DNA from: Chloroflexota bacterium
Lineage (GTDB): Bacteria; Chloroflexota; UBA11872
Direction: 5' to 3'
Length of the DNA: 64,000 nt
Assembly (NCBI GenBank): GCA_022821645.1
Contig: JAJEDE010000026.1
Location: 62,001 to 126,000 of the forward strand
A program made the translations under genes and the position numbers. Positions 27,407 through 35,145 of this stretch are shown here, in pieces (position 1 is the first letter of the stretch; every line of letters begins with the position of its first letter). The notes below the pieces were generated by a model. It did not search any database, had not been told where the DNA came from, and worked only from the letters and a program-made list of their open reading frames with translations.

Positions 27407-28245
27407 GCTCCCGAAACTCCACCGAGGGTCAGGCCCCGGATCAGGTTGCGCTGGACCAGCAGCGTGAAGATCAAGACCGGGATGATCGAGATGGCCGAGG
27501 CCGCCATCATGCGGCCGTAGAGGATGTCGAACTGCGTGACTTGATTTGCGACCGCGATCGGCAGGGTCTGCGCTTCCGTTCGCGTAAGGATCAACGAAAA
27601 CAGGAACTCGTTCCAGGATGCGATCAGAACGAGAATCGAAGTTGCCGCCAGCCCCGGCCGGACCAGTGGAACGATCACCTTGCGGAACGCCCCCAGCCAG
27701 TGGTCGCCGTCCACCATCGCCGCTTCTTCAAGATCTCGCGGGATGTCGCGGAAGAAGCCCAGCATCATCCACACCGCCAGCGGGAGCTCCAGCATCGAGT
27801 GCACCAGCCCCATGCCAATGTGAGTGTCGATCAGCCCAACCTGCGTGAAGAAAATGAATAGCGGAACCACGGTCACCGTCTGCGGAAACATGCGAACGGT
27901 CAGGATGAAAAACAAGATGTGGTAGTTCAGGCCCCACGGCAACTGAAATCGTGAAAGTCCGTACGCCGCCAGGCTGCCCACGGTGATCGCGATCGAGGTC
28001 GCGATCACCGCAATGATGATGCTGTTCATAATCTGTTCGCCGAATCCGCGCTTGCCAAGCACCGCCTCAAACCACTCCAGCGTGAATTCCTGCGGCCAGA
28101 TCGTCGGCGGGATCTGCGAGAACTCCGACTCGGTCTTGAGCCCGATCATCAGCATCCAGTAGACCGGCGCCAGCACCATCAGCACCACCCCGAGCATCAG
28201 CACGTGGCGGCTCAGGACAAGTGGCGCGCTGCGTTCACCAACCAT
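27403..28245 (-). CDS. Sugar ABC transporter permease (MalG/UgpE type)
   Basis: This 280-residue inner-membrane protein has six hydrophobic segments and starts with a helix from about residue 12 (V-L-M-L-G-V-V-L-M-V-L-A-P-V-Y-W). The cytoplasmic E-A-A loop that docks on the ATPase is present as E-E-A-A-M-V-D-G-D-H-W-L-G-A-F near residue 185. It pairs with the permease encoded at 28259-29227. The 13-base gap between the two genes indicates co-transcription. Confidence 0.94.
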   Translation of the reverse strand: MVGERSAPLVLSRHVLMLGVVLMVLAPVYWMLMIGLKTESEFSQIPPTIWPQEFTLEWFEAVLGKRGFGEQIMNSIIIAVIATSIAITVGSLAAYGLSRFQLPWGLNYHILFFILTVRMFPQTVTVVPLFIFFTQVGLIDTHIGMGLVHSMLELPLAVWMMLGFFRDIPRDLEEAAMVDGDHWLGAFRKVIVPLVRPGLAATSILVLIASWNEFLFSLILTRTEAQTLPIAVANQVTQFDILYGRMMAASAISIIPVLIFTLLVQRNLIRGLTLGGVSGA

Positions 28246-28258
28246 GGCTATCTCACAC

Positions 28259-29227
28259 CTATGTCTGCAGGATTCGTCGGATGTAGAACGTCGCCAAGAT
28301 AATCAAAACGACTTGAAACATGACGGACAAGGCCGAGGCATAGCCAAAGTTGAAATGAGTGAATGCATATTTGTAAATCGATAGCGTCACGGTTTCAGTC
28401 GATGATCCGGGACCGCCCCGCGTCATCACCAGCATCCGGTCGGCGATACGCGCCGCATCCAGCGTTCGCAGCAGCAGCACAACAACAAACGTCGGGCGCA
28501 GCAGCGGAATCGTGACGTCACGGAAAATCTGCCACGGTGACGCACCGTCAATCGCGGCGGCCTCATAGGGGTCCTGTGGCAGCGACAGAATCCCCGCGTA
28601 CATCAGGATGAACACGAACATGCTCGACTGCCAGATATCGATCAGCATGATCGACGGCAGCGCCGTCCGGTCGTCGGCCAGCCACAGCAGCGGCTCGATT
28701 CCCACCAGGCTCAGCAGGTAATTCAGCACGCCGAAATTCACGTCCATCATCACCAGCCAGCCCGCGCCCACGCTGACCGGCGGCAGCACCAGCGGAATGA
28801 TCAGCGCGGCGGTAAAGACCATCCGCGCGCGCGAGTGCAGCTTGCTCATCAGGAACGCGATGATCAGCCCGACAACGATCTCCGCGGATACGACGACAAG
28901 CACCCAGACACCCGTTCGTACCGTGGAGCCGATGATCAGGTTGTCGCTGAATACCTTCGTGAAATTCGCGAAGCCGATCGGCTCGATCGCGAGCTCGCCA
29001 AGCTTGAAGGTCACCCGCGAAAAGGACATGCGCCAGCTCATGATGGCCGGGAAGACCGCCATTACGGCCAGCAGCGCCAGGGATGGCGCTATGAAAAAGA
29101 ACCTGAGGTGCACCTCCCACCAGGGAGTTTTGGCAATGGCCTGCAGGTCGTCGCCGCGGCGCCGGCGCAGGACGTTAAGCACAGTCGCCCTGGCCAAGAG
29201 CTGGTTGCATTGTTCGATATGACGCAA
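28259..29227 (-). CDS. Sugar ABC transporter permease (MalF/UgpA type)
   Basis: This is the second permease of the importer, up to 322 residues. Six membrane segments follow a basic cytoplasmic N-terminal region. The E-A-A loop is Y-E-A-A-A-I-D-G-A-S-P-W-Q-I-F near residue 222. The start is uncertain: the only far-upstream candidate is a TTG at 29227, lying directly after a hairpin, and the membrane part begins only about 40 residues later. An internal start is possible. The binding-protein gene lies 131 bases upstream. Confidence 0.9.
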   Translation of the reverse strand: MRHIEQCNQLLARATVLNVLRRRRGDDLQAIAKTPWWEVHLRFFFIAPSLALLAVMAVFPAIMSWRMSFSRVTFKLGELAIEPIGFANFTKVFSDNLIIGSTVRTGVWVLVVVSAEIVVGLIIAFLMSKLHSRARMVFTAALIIPLVLPPVSVGAGWLVMMDVNFGVLNYLLSLVGIEPLLWLADDRTALPSIMLIDIWQSSMFVFILMYAGILSLPQDPYEAAAIDGASPWQIFRDVTIPLLRPTFVVVLLLRTLDAARIADRMLVMTRGGPGSSTETVTLSIYKYAFTHFNFGYASALSVMFQVVLIILATFYIRRILQT

Positions 29228-29234
29228 AAGGCCC

Positions 29235-29262
29235 GGCGGCGCTCACCTGCGTGAGCGCCGCC
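29235..29262 (-). terminator. Hairpin between binding-protein and permease genes (attenuator-like)
   Basis: A perfect 12-bp stem (GGCGGCGCTCAC with GTGAGCGCCGCC) encloses the 4-base loop CTGC. On the - strand it is followed by GGGCCTTTTG, so it has a short T run. It sits after the binding-protein gene and just before the first permease. That position suits partial termination or protection of the upstream mRNA, making more binding protein than permease. Confidence 0.6.
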
Positions 29263-29358
29263 AGGCCCGGGCCTGGTTGCGTAACCAGTTCCGCGATCAC
29301 CTTGCGATCGGGCGGCGCTAGGCCGACGCGATCCCTGCGACCGTGGTTCTCAGCGTCC

Positions 29359-30837
29359 TTATGAGTACGCGCCCTTCTCTTCCAGCGCCACTCGGACTTC
29401 CTCGTCGGCCAGTCGTGCGGCGTCGCCCACCGACTCCTGCTCGGCGATCACGGCCGACACGTGCCGGCCCACGATCTCCTCGACGATGGAGTAGTGCTCC
29501 GTCCGCGGGCGCGGCACGGCCACGGAGGCCGCGTTCTTGATGCCCGCCAGGAACGGGAAGTCCGCCAGCAGTCCGGGGTCGTCCATCAGGCTGAAGCGAA
29601 CCGGCGGCCAGTTGTTGGCGTACATGTTCTCCTTCTGGTTCTCCGCCTGGGTGAGCCAGTGGATCGCTTCCGCCGCCTCCTCGTGGTTCTCGCTGCCCTG
29701 CGGAACCCCGAACAGCCACACCCCCGTCATGTTGGCGTGGTCCGCGCCGGGCTGAGCCGGCTCCGGCAGCACTTCAATCTTGCCAACGACCGAGGACAGG
29801 TCCGGCGTGTACATCTTCAGCAGCTGGTCGGGCCACACGTCGCCTGACATGGCCGCCAGTCCCGTGTACATCAGCTTGCCCAGCTCGTGGTGGCCGATGT
29901 TCTCCACGCCCGGGGGCGCCAGGTCCTTCAGCGTCACCACCATGTCCAGCGCGGCCAGGCCCTCTTCCGTGTTCACCTGCGGGTTCAGGTCGCCGTCGAT
30001 CACGTCGCGCCCGAAGCCGCGCATGATCGGCAGGAAGCTGGTCATCGCCGGGTTCCCCGGCTGCCCGCGGATGGTGTACCCGTACAGGTCAGGGGCCATG
30101 TCGCCGGTGATCTTGGTCGAGTACTCGGCCACCTCGTCCCAGGTCTTCGGTGGCTCAACGCCAAGATCCTCCATGACGTCGGTCCGGTAGGCAAAGCTCT
30201 GGATATTGCCGATGTTCGGCACGGCGCGCGGGCCGTACTTGCCCGGCGGCCAGTCGCCCAGGTCCACGATCGCCGGGATCATGTCCGGGTCGGGCCACAC
30301 CCAGCCGAACCCCTGGTACAGCGGCGTGATGTCGGCCAGGAACTCCGTGAACTGCGGCATCCACGGGTCGTCCATCGAGGCGATGTCGTAGGCCGATCCG
30401 CCCTGGCTCAGGTTGATGAGCAGACTCTGGTAAGTGGCCGCGTACGGCTGCTCAACGTGGTCCAGCTCGATCTGCGTCTCGGAAAGCAGCTTGTCAAAGA
30501 TGCCGGTCTCCGCGGTGCCAAGCGGCCCCGTGCCACGCAAGCGCACGCGCGGCTTCCCGATCGGCTGCTCGATGACAACGGTCACGATCCGCTCGACTTC
30601 CTGCGTCACCACCTTCTCGACCGCGACCTCGCGGGTCACGATCTTCTGGACGACCTTCTCTACGGGAACTTCCTTCTCGACTTGAACGATCTTCTCAACC
30701 TGTTGCGTCACGATCTTCTCTTGCGTGACAACCTGCGTCTCGCCGCAGGCCGCCAGGATCGCAGCGCCGCCAACGCCAAGCGCGACGCCTCCACCGGCGC
30801 GCAACATCTGCCGGCGAGTCATTGAGCGTGGAAGCAT
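29359..30837 (-). CDS. Sugar ABC transporter substrate-binding lipoprotein with V-E-K repeat stalk
   Basis: This is the extracytoplasmic binding protein of the importer, 492 residues. A Tat-like start (T-R-R-Q-M-L-R) and the lipobox I-L-A-A-C put the lipidated cysteine at residue 31. Residues about 35-95 are a low-complexity stalk built from V-E-K-I-V / V-E-K-E-V / V-V-T-Q-E units, predicted to be extended or coiled-coil and to lift the binding domain off the membrane. The rest is a type 1 extracellular solute-binding fold (E-Y-S-T-K-I-T, A-A-M-S-G-D-V-W-P). It is the first gene of the - strand ABC operon. The sugar is unknown. Confidence 0.92.
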   Translation of the reverse strand: MLPRSMTRRQMLRAGGGVALGVGGAAILAACGETQVVTQEKIVTQQVEKIVQVEKEVPVEKVVQKIVTREVAVEKVVTQEVERIVTVVIEQPIGKPRVRLRGTGPLGTAETGIFDKLLSETQIELDHVEQPYAATYQSLLINLSQGGSAYDIASMDDPWMPQFTEFLADITPLYQGFGWVWPDPDMIPAIVDLGDWPPGKYGPRAVPNIGNIQSFAYRTDVMEDLGVEPPKTWDEVAEYSTKITGDMAPDLYGYTIRGQPGNPAMTSFLPIMRGFGRDVIDGDLNPQVNTEEGLAALDMVVTLKDLAPPGVENIGHHELGKLMYTGLAAMSGDVWPDQLLKMYTPDLSSVVGKIEVLPEPAQPGADHANMTGVWLFGVPQGSENHEEAAEAIHWLTQAENQKENMYANNWPPVRFSLMDDPGLLADFPFLAGIKNAASVAVPRPRTEHYSIVEEIVGRHVSAVIAEQESVGDAARLADEEVRVALEEKGAYS

Positions 30838-31004
30838 TGTCCCCCCCAGTTGCGCTTCCCGATCGGCTCAAGTCCGTGCCCGGAAGCGCCCAATTGGCGC
30901 ATCGAATCGTCAGCGCCCGATGCACAACCTACACGGACGTGAGAATACCAGCGGCGGGAAATGCGGCCAATCGAAGCCAATCCTTCGGCGTTCTGTCTGA
31001 AAAC

Positions 31005-31022
31005 CAGCCGATCAACCGGCTG
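31005..31022 (-). terminator. Short terminator-like hairpin after the unknown gene at 31047-32060
   Basis: The arms CAGCCG and CGGCTG enclose a 6-base loop. On the - strand the hairpin is followed by GTTTTCAG. It begins 25 bases after the stop of the gene at 31047-32060 and upstream of the ABC operon. It could terminate that gene weakly. The short stem and four-T tail make this tentative. Confidence 0.35.
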
Positions 31023-31046
31023 ATTCCGGAACAATCCCCACGTCAA

Positions 31047-32060
31047 CTACGACGTTGTGGGCACGTCGGCAGACATCTCCCGCACCTGATTCGACCCCGG
31101 TCGCCGCAGCGAAATGACGCGATCGACGTCCGCCGATTCGTTCTCCGGCAACGGTGACGCCCCGTTCGCCGCGCCGATCTCCGCCACGCTGGCAATCCCT
31201 CGCAGCTTGTCGGTCTCCGCAATAGCCGTCAGGTCGCCGCCAAAGTAGTCGAACCACGGCAGGCCGGCCGACGCATACGCGCTGGCCGTCGGCGCCTCCG
31301 TCGGCGGTCGTTCCCCGGTCAGCGCCATCCACCGCACCGAGTTGGCGATCGTCACAAAGCAGCGGCTGGCGTGCCGCTGATCCCATGCGTCCAGGCCGTA
31401 GTCATCGTCGTAGATCTCCTGCCGCATCCGACCGCCGGGGGCGAGGCCCATTGAATCCAGTGGCGCCGGCGAATACAGAACGTGGCCTTCAAACTCGGGT
31501 TCGCGACTTCGGTCAGCCACTAGCTCCTCGTACCGCTCCGCCTTCATCGGATATGCAATCAGCTGCAGGCCCCCATGCTCCGCCTCGCCCGTCAGCTGCT
31601 CCTCCACCGTGTAGCCCTGCCCCAGCGGCATCGCCACGAACTGGCGAACGATCCCCTGGGCCACGCAATACCCGTCCAGCCAGGGCTGCTCCGGCAGCAC
31701 CGCGTAGTCCTGCGGATCCGTGTTCAGGCGATTCATCCAGCTCTCGCCCGTCAGTGCGCAGACCTTGCCCGTCGCGATCTTCACGGCAAACGGGTACTCG
31801 CCGCAGTCAAAGCTGATCCACATCGCCTCGGCCTGGTGCATCGGCATCAGTACCCCGCCGCGCCGCAGCCAATCCGTCGGCATGCGTCGGGCGTAGTCGT
31901 CCAGGTGCCGCAGCGGAAACCGGCCCATCCCCGGCGGCAGCGGATAGTCCAGGCCGTCGTCCGGAATTCGCAGCGTCCGCTGAAACTCGATGGCGCAGCG
32001 CGCGTCCTTGTGCACCTCCGGGACCCGGAACACCAGGCGGTCGTTTTCGAGGGTGATCAT
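31047..32060 (-). CDS. Protein of unknown function
   Basis: I do not recognise a characterised family. I choose the ATG at 32060, preceded by GGAGATGAG, giving 337 residues beginning M-I-T-L-E-N-D-R-L-V-F-R-V-P-E; a longer in-frame opening to 32216 overlaps the XRE gene and looks non-coding. The product is soluble, without signal peptide or membrane segments. It is rich in aromatic and acidic residues and has W-I-S-F-D-C-G-E-Y-P-F-A-V-K-I-A-T-G-K. It lies between an XRE regulator and a sugar ABC importer on the same strand, which hints at a metabolic role without defining it. Confidence 0.7.
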   Translation of the reverse strand: MITLENDRLVFRVPEVHKDARCAIEFQRTLRIPDDGLDYPLPPGMGRFPLRHLDDYARRMPTDWLRRGGVLMPMHQAEAMWISFDCGEYPFAVKIATGKVCALTGESWMNRLNTDPQDYAVLPEQPWLDGYCVAQGIVRQFVAMPLGQGYTVEEQLTGEAEHGGLQLIAYPMKAERYEELVADRSREPEFEGHVLYSPAPLDSMGLAPGGRMRQEIYDDDYGLDAWDQRHASRCFVTIANSVRWMALTGERPPTEAPTASAYASAGLPWFDYFGGDLTAIAETDKLRGIASVAEIGAANGASPLPENESADVDRVISLRRPGSNQVREMSADVPTTS

Positions 32061-32157
32061 TCGTCGCTCATCTCCTTGGCGTAGCGCCGTATAGATCCGT
32101 TGCTTCGGAATCGGTCGATCACGAATTGAGTGCGATAGCTGTCGTTGACCGTTTGCC

Positions 32158-32511
32158 CTACCAATCCCCGTCACGCACCTCGCGCACGATGCGCAGGACG
32201 GCGTGGTCGGGTGCATCCCGCAGTTCGCGGATCAGCCGGGCAAACAGCCGCGGCCGCTTGCGAATAACCTCCTGCAGGTCGCTGGAGACCTTTCCGCCCA
32301 GCGCCAGCAGCACGTCCGGGTCCTGGTCGAGTTCCCTGGCAAGCCGCACCGTCGCGGCTTCGGAGGGGGGCGCCACCTGCCCGCGCTCGATCTTGCTCAG
32401 GTACCCCGGCTCAACGCCGATCCGCTTGGCCACCTGCCGTAGCGAGTACCGGCGGTCATGCTCTTGCAAGCTCCGCCGGGCCGTATTGACGAACGTGCCA
32501 AACTGCGTCAT
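32158..32511 (-). CDS. XRE-family helix-turn-helix transcriptional regulator
   Basis: The 117-residue protein has an XRE-type DNA-binding domain in its first 65 residues: Y-S-L-R-Q-V-A-K-R-I-G-V, then E-P-G-Y-L-S-K-I-E-R-G-Q-V-A-P-P. The C-terminal part is helical and could mediate dimerisation. No cupin or other ligand domain is attached. It is divergent from the ThDP enzyme gene at 32661. The shared gap contains two short palindromes next to its start, consistent with autoregulation and control of the neighbour. Confidence 0.85.
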   Translation of the reverse strand: MTQFGTFVNTARRSLQEHDRRYSLRQVAKRIGVEPGYLSKIERGQVAPPSEAATVRLARELDQDPDVLLALGGKVSSDLQEVIRKRPRLFARLIRELRDAPDHAVLRIVREVRDGDW

Positions 32512-32536
32512 GTTTCATAAACACTACACATATGTG
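32512..32536. promoter_or_regulatory. Candidate XRE operator in a divergent promoter region
   Basis: Two short inverted repeats lie immediately upstream of the XRE start: GTTT-CAT-AAAC at 32512-32522 and the perfect palindrome CACATATGTG at 32527-32536. The surroundings are AT-rich compared with the rest of the window, as expected for promoter or operator DNA. Binding is inferred from position only. Confidence 0.35.
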
Positions 32537-32660
32537 CCCCACCTGTCAAGTCGTCATTGTTGGCCAGGAGTGGCCGCTCGACGGGCGCGCGCGACGGGTT
32601 TCGCCTAGGATCGTGCCGCACGCGGCTTACACCTGCGTTGACTCAGGGAAGGCGGTTCCA

Positions 32661-34343
32661 ATGCCCACGATGACCGGCGCGCGCTTCCTCGCCGAGACCC
32701 TCCACGCCTACGGCGTGACCCACTACTTCTTCATGCCGGTCAGCGTGCCGGAGGCCATGCCCGAGCTCGAACGCGTCGGCGTCGAGCCCGTCATGGCCCA
32801 CACCGAGAAGGGCGCGGCCTACATGGCCGACGGCTACGCCCGCATCAGCGGCGGCGCCGGCGTCTGCGGCGCCCAGTCGGTCGGAGCCCTCAACCTGGCC
32901 GCCGGCCTGCAGGACGCCTACCTGGCCTGTTCGCCGGTAATCGCCCTGACCGGCCGCCTGCGGCAGATCATGCAGAACCGCCACGCCTATCAGGAGGTCG
33001 ACCACTCCGCCCCCTTCGAGGCGGTCACCAAGTTCAGCACCCCGGTGACCTCGCTCGAGGAGTTCCCCATCTTCCTGCGCCAGGCGCTGCGCGAAGTCGT
33101 GTCCGGCACTCCGGGCCCCGCCCACCTCGATCTCTGGGGAATCACCGGCGGCGACATCATGAATTCCCAAGACGACCTCGAGGTCATCGTCGAGGAACCC
33201 TTCCGCCGCACACCCCCGTTCCGTCCGGAGCCCGACGCGGCCAGCGTCCGCGCGGCCCTGACCGAACTCGCGCAGGCTTCCCGACCGGTGATCGTGGCTG
33301 GCGGCGGCGTGCGCGCCTCCGGCGCCCGCGACGAACTGATCGAACTGGCCGAAGCCCTCGACATCCCGGTTATAACCTCGCTGAACGCCAAGGAGACCTT
33401 CCCGGCCGACCATCCGCTTGCGGTCGGCGTGTCCGGCACCTACTCCCGCGAATGTGCCAATCGAGTCTTTGCCGAAGTCGATCTCGCCTTCTTTATCGGC
33501 AGCCACAAGGGCGAACAGGTCACCAACATCTGGAAACTCCCCCGTCCCGGCGCCCGCATCGTCCAACTTGACATAAACGCGGCAGAGCTCGGCCGCTCCT
33601 TCCCGATCAACGTTGGCCTCCTCGCCGACGCCCGCGCCGGACTCCGCAAGCTGCTGGATCAGGTCAAAACCGATTCGATAACACCGCCGGCGTCACGTGA
33701 TCCTTGGGTCCAGCGCGTCCAGTCCCTCGTCCGCACCTGGAAGGCCCAGGTCGACCCACTCGTCACCTCCGACCAGGTCCCTATGCGCCCCGAGCGCCTC
33801 TGCGGCGAACTCACCCGCCTGCTCCCGTACGACGCCATCCTGGTCTCCGACACCGGCCACGCCGGCATCTGGACCGGCACCATGATCGACCTCACCTCCC
33901 CCGGCCAAAGCTTCATCCGCTGCGCCGGTTCGCTGGGCTGGGGCCTGCCCGCCGCCATCGGCGCTAGGTGCGCCGCGCCGGACCGCCCCGTCGTCTGCTT
34001 CACCGGCGACGGCGGCATGTGGTACCACCTCACCGAGCTCGACACCGCCGCCCGCTACGGCATCCGCACCGTGACCGTCGTCAACAACAACGCCTCGCTC
34101 AACCAGGAACAGGCGCTCAACGAACGCATCTACGGCGGCGCAACCCCCGGCTCCGACCGGCTCTGGAAACTCAACGACGCCGACTTCGCCGCCATTGCCG
34201 AGACTATGGGCTGCGAAGGCATCACCGTCACCCGGCCATCCGAAATGGAAGGGGCCTTGGACCGCGCCCTGTCCTCGGACCGGGCCGCCGTCATCGACGT
34301 CAAGACCGACATCGCCGGCATCGCGCCACGGGCCTGGGACTGA
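32661..34343 (+). CDS. ThDP-dependent enzyme of the acetolactate synthase-like family
   Basis: The 560-residue protein has all three domains of the ThDP decarboxylase/synthase family. The activating glutamate is in M-A-H-T-E-K-G-A-A-Y-M-A-D-G-Y-A-R at about residue 50. The central domain starts near residue 195. The ThDP motif C-F-T-G-D-G-G-M-W-Y-H ends in V-N-N-N-A near residue 480. The family includes acetolactate synthase, sulfoacetaldehyde acetyltransferase, oxalyl-CoA decarboxylase and benzoylformate decarboxylase. The reaction here is not clear, and no regulatory (IlvN-type) subunit is adjacent. I use the ATG at 32661; an upstream opening to 32532 overlaps the promoter region. Confidence 0.85.
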   Translation: MPTMTGARFLAETLHAYGVTHYFFMPVSVPEAMPELERVGVEPVMAHTEKGAAYMADGYARISGGAGVCGAQSVGALNLAAGLQDAYLACSPVIALTGRLRQIMQNRHAYQEVDHSAPFEAVTKFSTPVTSLEEFPIFLRQALREVVSGTPGPAHLDLWGITGGDIMNSQDDLEVIVEEPFRRTPPFRPEPDAASVRAALTELAQASRPVIVAGGGVRASGARDELIELAEALDIPVITSLNAKETFPADHPLAVGVSGTYSRECANRVFAEVDLAFFIGSHKGEQVTNIWKLPRPGARIVQLDINAAELGRSFPINVGLLADARAGLRKLLDQVKTDSITPPASRDPWVQRVQSLVRTWKAQVDPLVTSDQVPMRPERLCGELTRLLPYDAILVSDTGHAGIWTGTMIDLTSPGQSFIRCAGSLGWGLPAAIGARCAAPDRPVVCFTGDGGMWYHLTELDTAARYGIRTVTVVNNNASLNQEQALNERIYGGATPGSDRLWKLNDADFAAIAETMGCEGITVTRPSEMEGALDRALSSDRAAVIDVKTDIAGIAPRAWD

Positions 34344-34408
34344 CCGGCCGTCCTCATCGCCGGTGCCCGCAGTGAGAGAACGACCGGCGTTTCTTTGGCG
34401 GAAACCCT

Positions 34409-34590
34409 GAACACGTCACCAGGTCCAGGTGGACACATCCAGGCAGAAACGGGACACATTCGCCCTAAAACTGGACACATCCGCCCAGAAAGTGGACACA
34501 TCGGCCCGAAAACTGGACACATCGGCCCGAAAACTGAACACATCAGGGCAAAAACTGAACACATCGCCCGTGATTCGGTGAACACCTGCC
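34409..34590. repeat. 21-bp tandem repeat array, seven regular units plus degenerate edges
   Basis: Seven units of exactly 21 bases start at 34431, 34452, 34473, 34494, 34515, 34536 and 34557. Each begins G(G/A)ACACATC and most end in a C/A-rich GCCC-AAAACT-type tail; units at 34494 and 34515 are identical. A degenerate 22-base unit precedes (34409) and a partial one follows (34578). There are no unique spacers, so it is not CRISPR. The regular two-helical-turn spacing suggests protein-binding DNA, such as iterons or the multiple terminal repeats of an IS21-type element end. Confidence 0.85.
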
Positions 34591-34887
34591 TGAGCGGCGA
34601 GTCGTGACGCTCGCTGGACCCGTCGTTACCCCGCTCGTCCTTGCCCTGCGTTATCCGTCAGAGTACACTGGGGCCGATGGTCCCAGCCTTCCTGTCCCCC
34701 GAATGCCCGCCGCTCCGTCCGCCCCTGCTTCTCGTAGTGAACCTGTTCAGCCGTCCCGTCGCGCTGTCCTGCCGTCCTCGCCGGAGGGACCGCAGCGGCA
34801 ATCCCTTCGAGAAGCCGCCGTTCTTTCCCCTCTCCTCGGAGACCTTCGCAAAACGCCCCGCGCCCCCAAGGCGCATCCGCTCTTGCT

Positions 34888-34907
34888 CCCTCTCCTCGGG
34901 GAGAGGG
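34888..34907. repeat. REP-like GC-rich hairpin
   Basis: CCCTCTCC and GGAGAGGG form a perfect 8-bp stem with loop TCGG, followed by TTGGGGTGAGGGG. A shortened relative (CCCTCTCCTCGGAGAC) lies about 60 bases upstream at 34828-34843. The motif resembles the widespread family of intergenic repeats ending in GGGGTGAGGG. It is probably a mobile, non-autonomous repeat remnant rather than a dedicated terminator. Confidence 0.6.
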
Positions 34908-35022
34908 TTGGGGTGAGGGGTCTTCCGGGCAACCACTTCAGGGTTGTGCAAAGGTCTCCCCACGCCTCACCCTGCCCCGCGAACGACCGCAGAATTCAGA
35001 GTTTCGCCAAAAAATCCGCCAA

Positions 35023-35076
35023 AACGCTCCCTCGCCAGCCCGACCCCTTAAGGGGTCGGGCTGGCGAGGGAGCGTT
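35023..35076. repeat. 54-bp perfect palindrome
   Basis: The left arm at 35023-35049 (AACGCTCCCTCG...CCCCTT) is the exact reverse complement of 35050-35076, with no loop bases; the centre is TTAA at 35048-35051. All 27 pairs match and symmetry stops abruptly on both sides. A cruciform or very strong RNA hairpin is expected. It ends 66 bases before the GTG of the following gene. A dimerised repeat or a site made by joined inverted element ends would look like this. Confidence 0.9.
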
Positions 35077-35130
35077 CCCCCCTTCACCCCCCACGCCGCT
35101 GCTGCGCTGCCGAGTGGATCGATGACCCAA

Positions 35131-35145
35131 AGGAGGCCCGAAGTG
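35131..35145 (+). promoter_or_regulatory. Strong Shine-Dalgarno site that decides a GTG start
   Basis: AGGAGG at 35131-35136 lies six bases before the GTG at 35143. The alternative ATG at 35122 lies upstream of this site and has no such signal. This supports GTG as the start of the second Gfo/Idh gene. Confidence 0.7.

Larger units (their letters stand above)
34344..35142. other. 800-base gene-free gap rich in repeats
   Basis: This is the longest non-coding stretch of the window. It holds a 21-bp tandem array, a REP-like hairpin and a 54-bp perfect palindrome (listed separately), with no convincing gene on either strand. Apparent open frames here simply reflect the 21-base period and high GC. 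It separates the ThDP enzyme gene from the second Gfo/Idh gene. Confidence 0.7.

Noticed and set aside
31092-31110. tRNA-like GATTCGACCCC segment
   Set aside because: It resembles a T-arm in reverse complement, but there is no acceptor or anticodon arm around it, and it lies inside a coding gene.
34409-34590. CRISPR array
   Set aside because: The units are contiguous with no unique spacers, and no cas genes are present.
34395-34607. Heptad-repeat peptide (G-H-I-x-P-K-T units) in the 21-bp array
   Set aside because: The seven-residue period follows automatically from a 21-bp DNA repeat and the opposite strand is equally open; no start signal or homology supports a protein.
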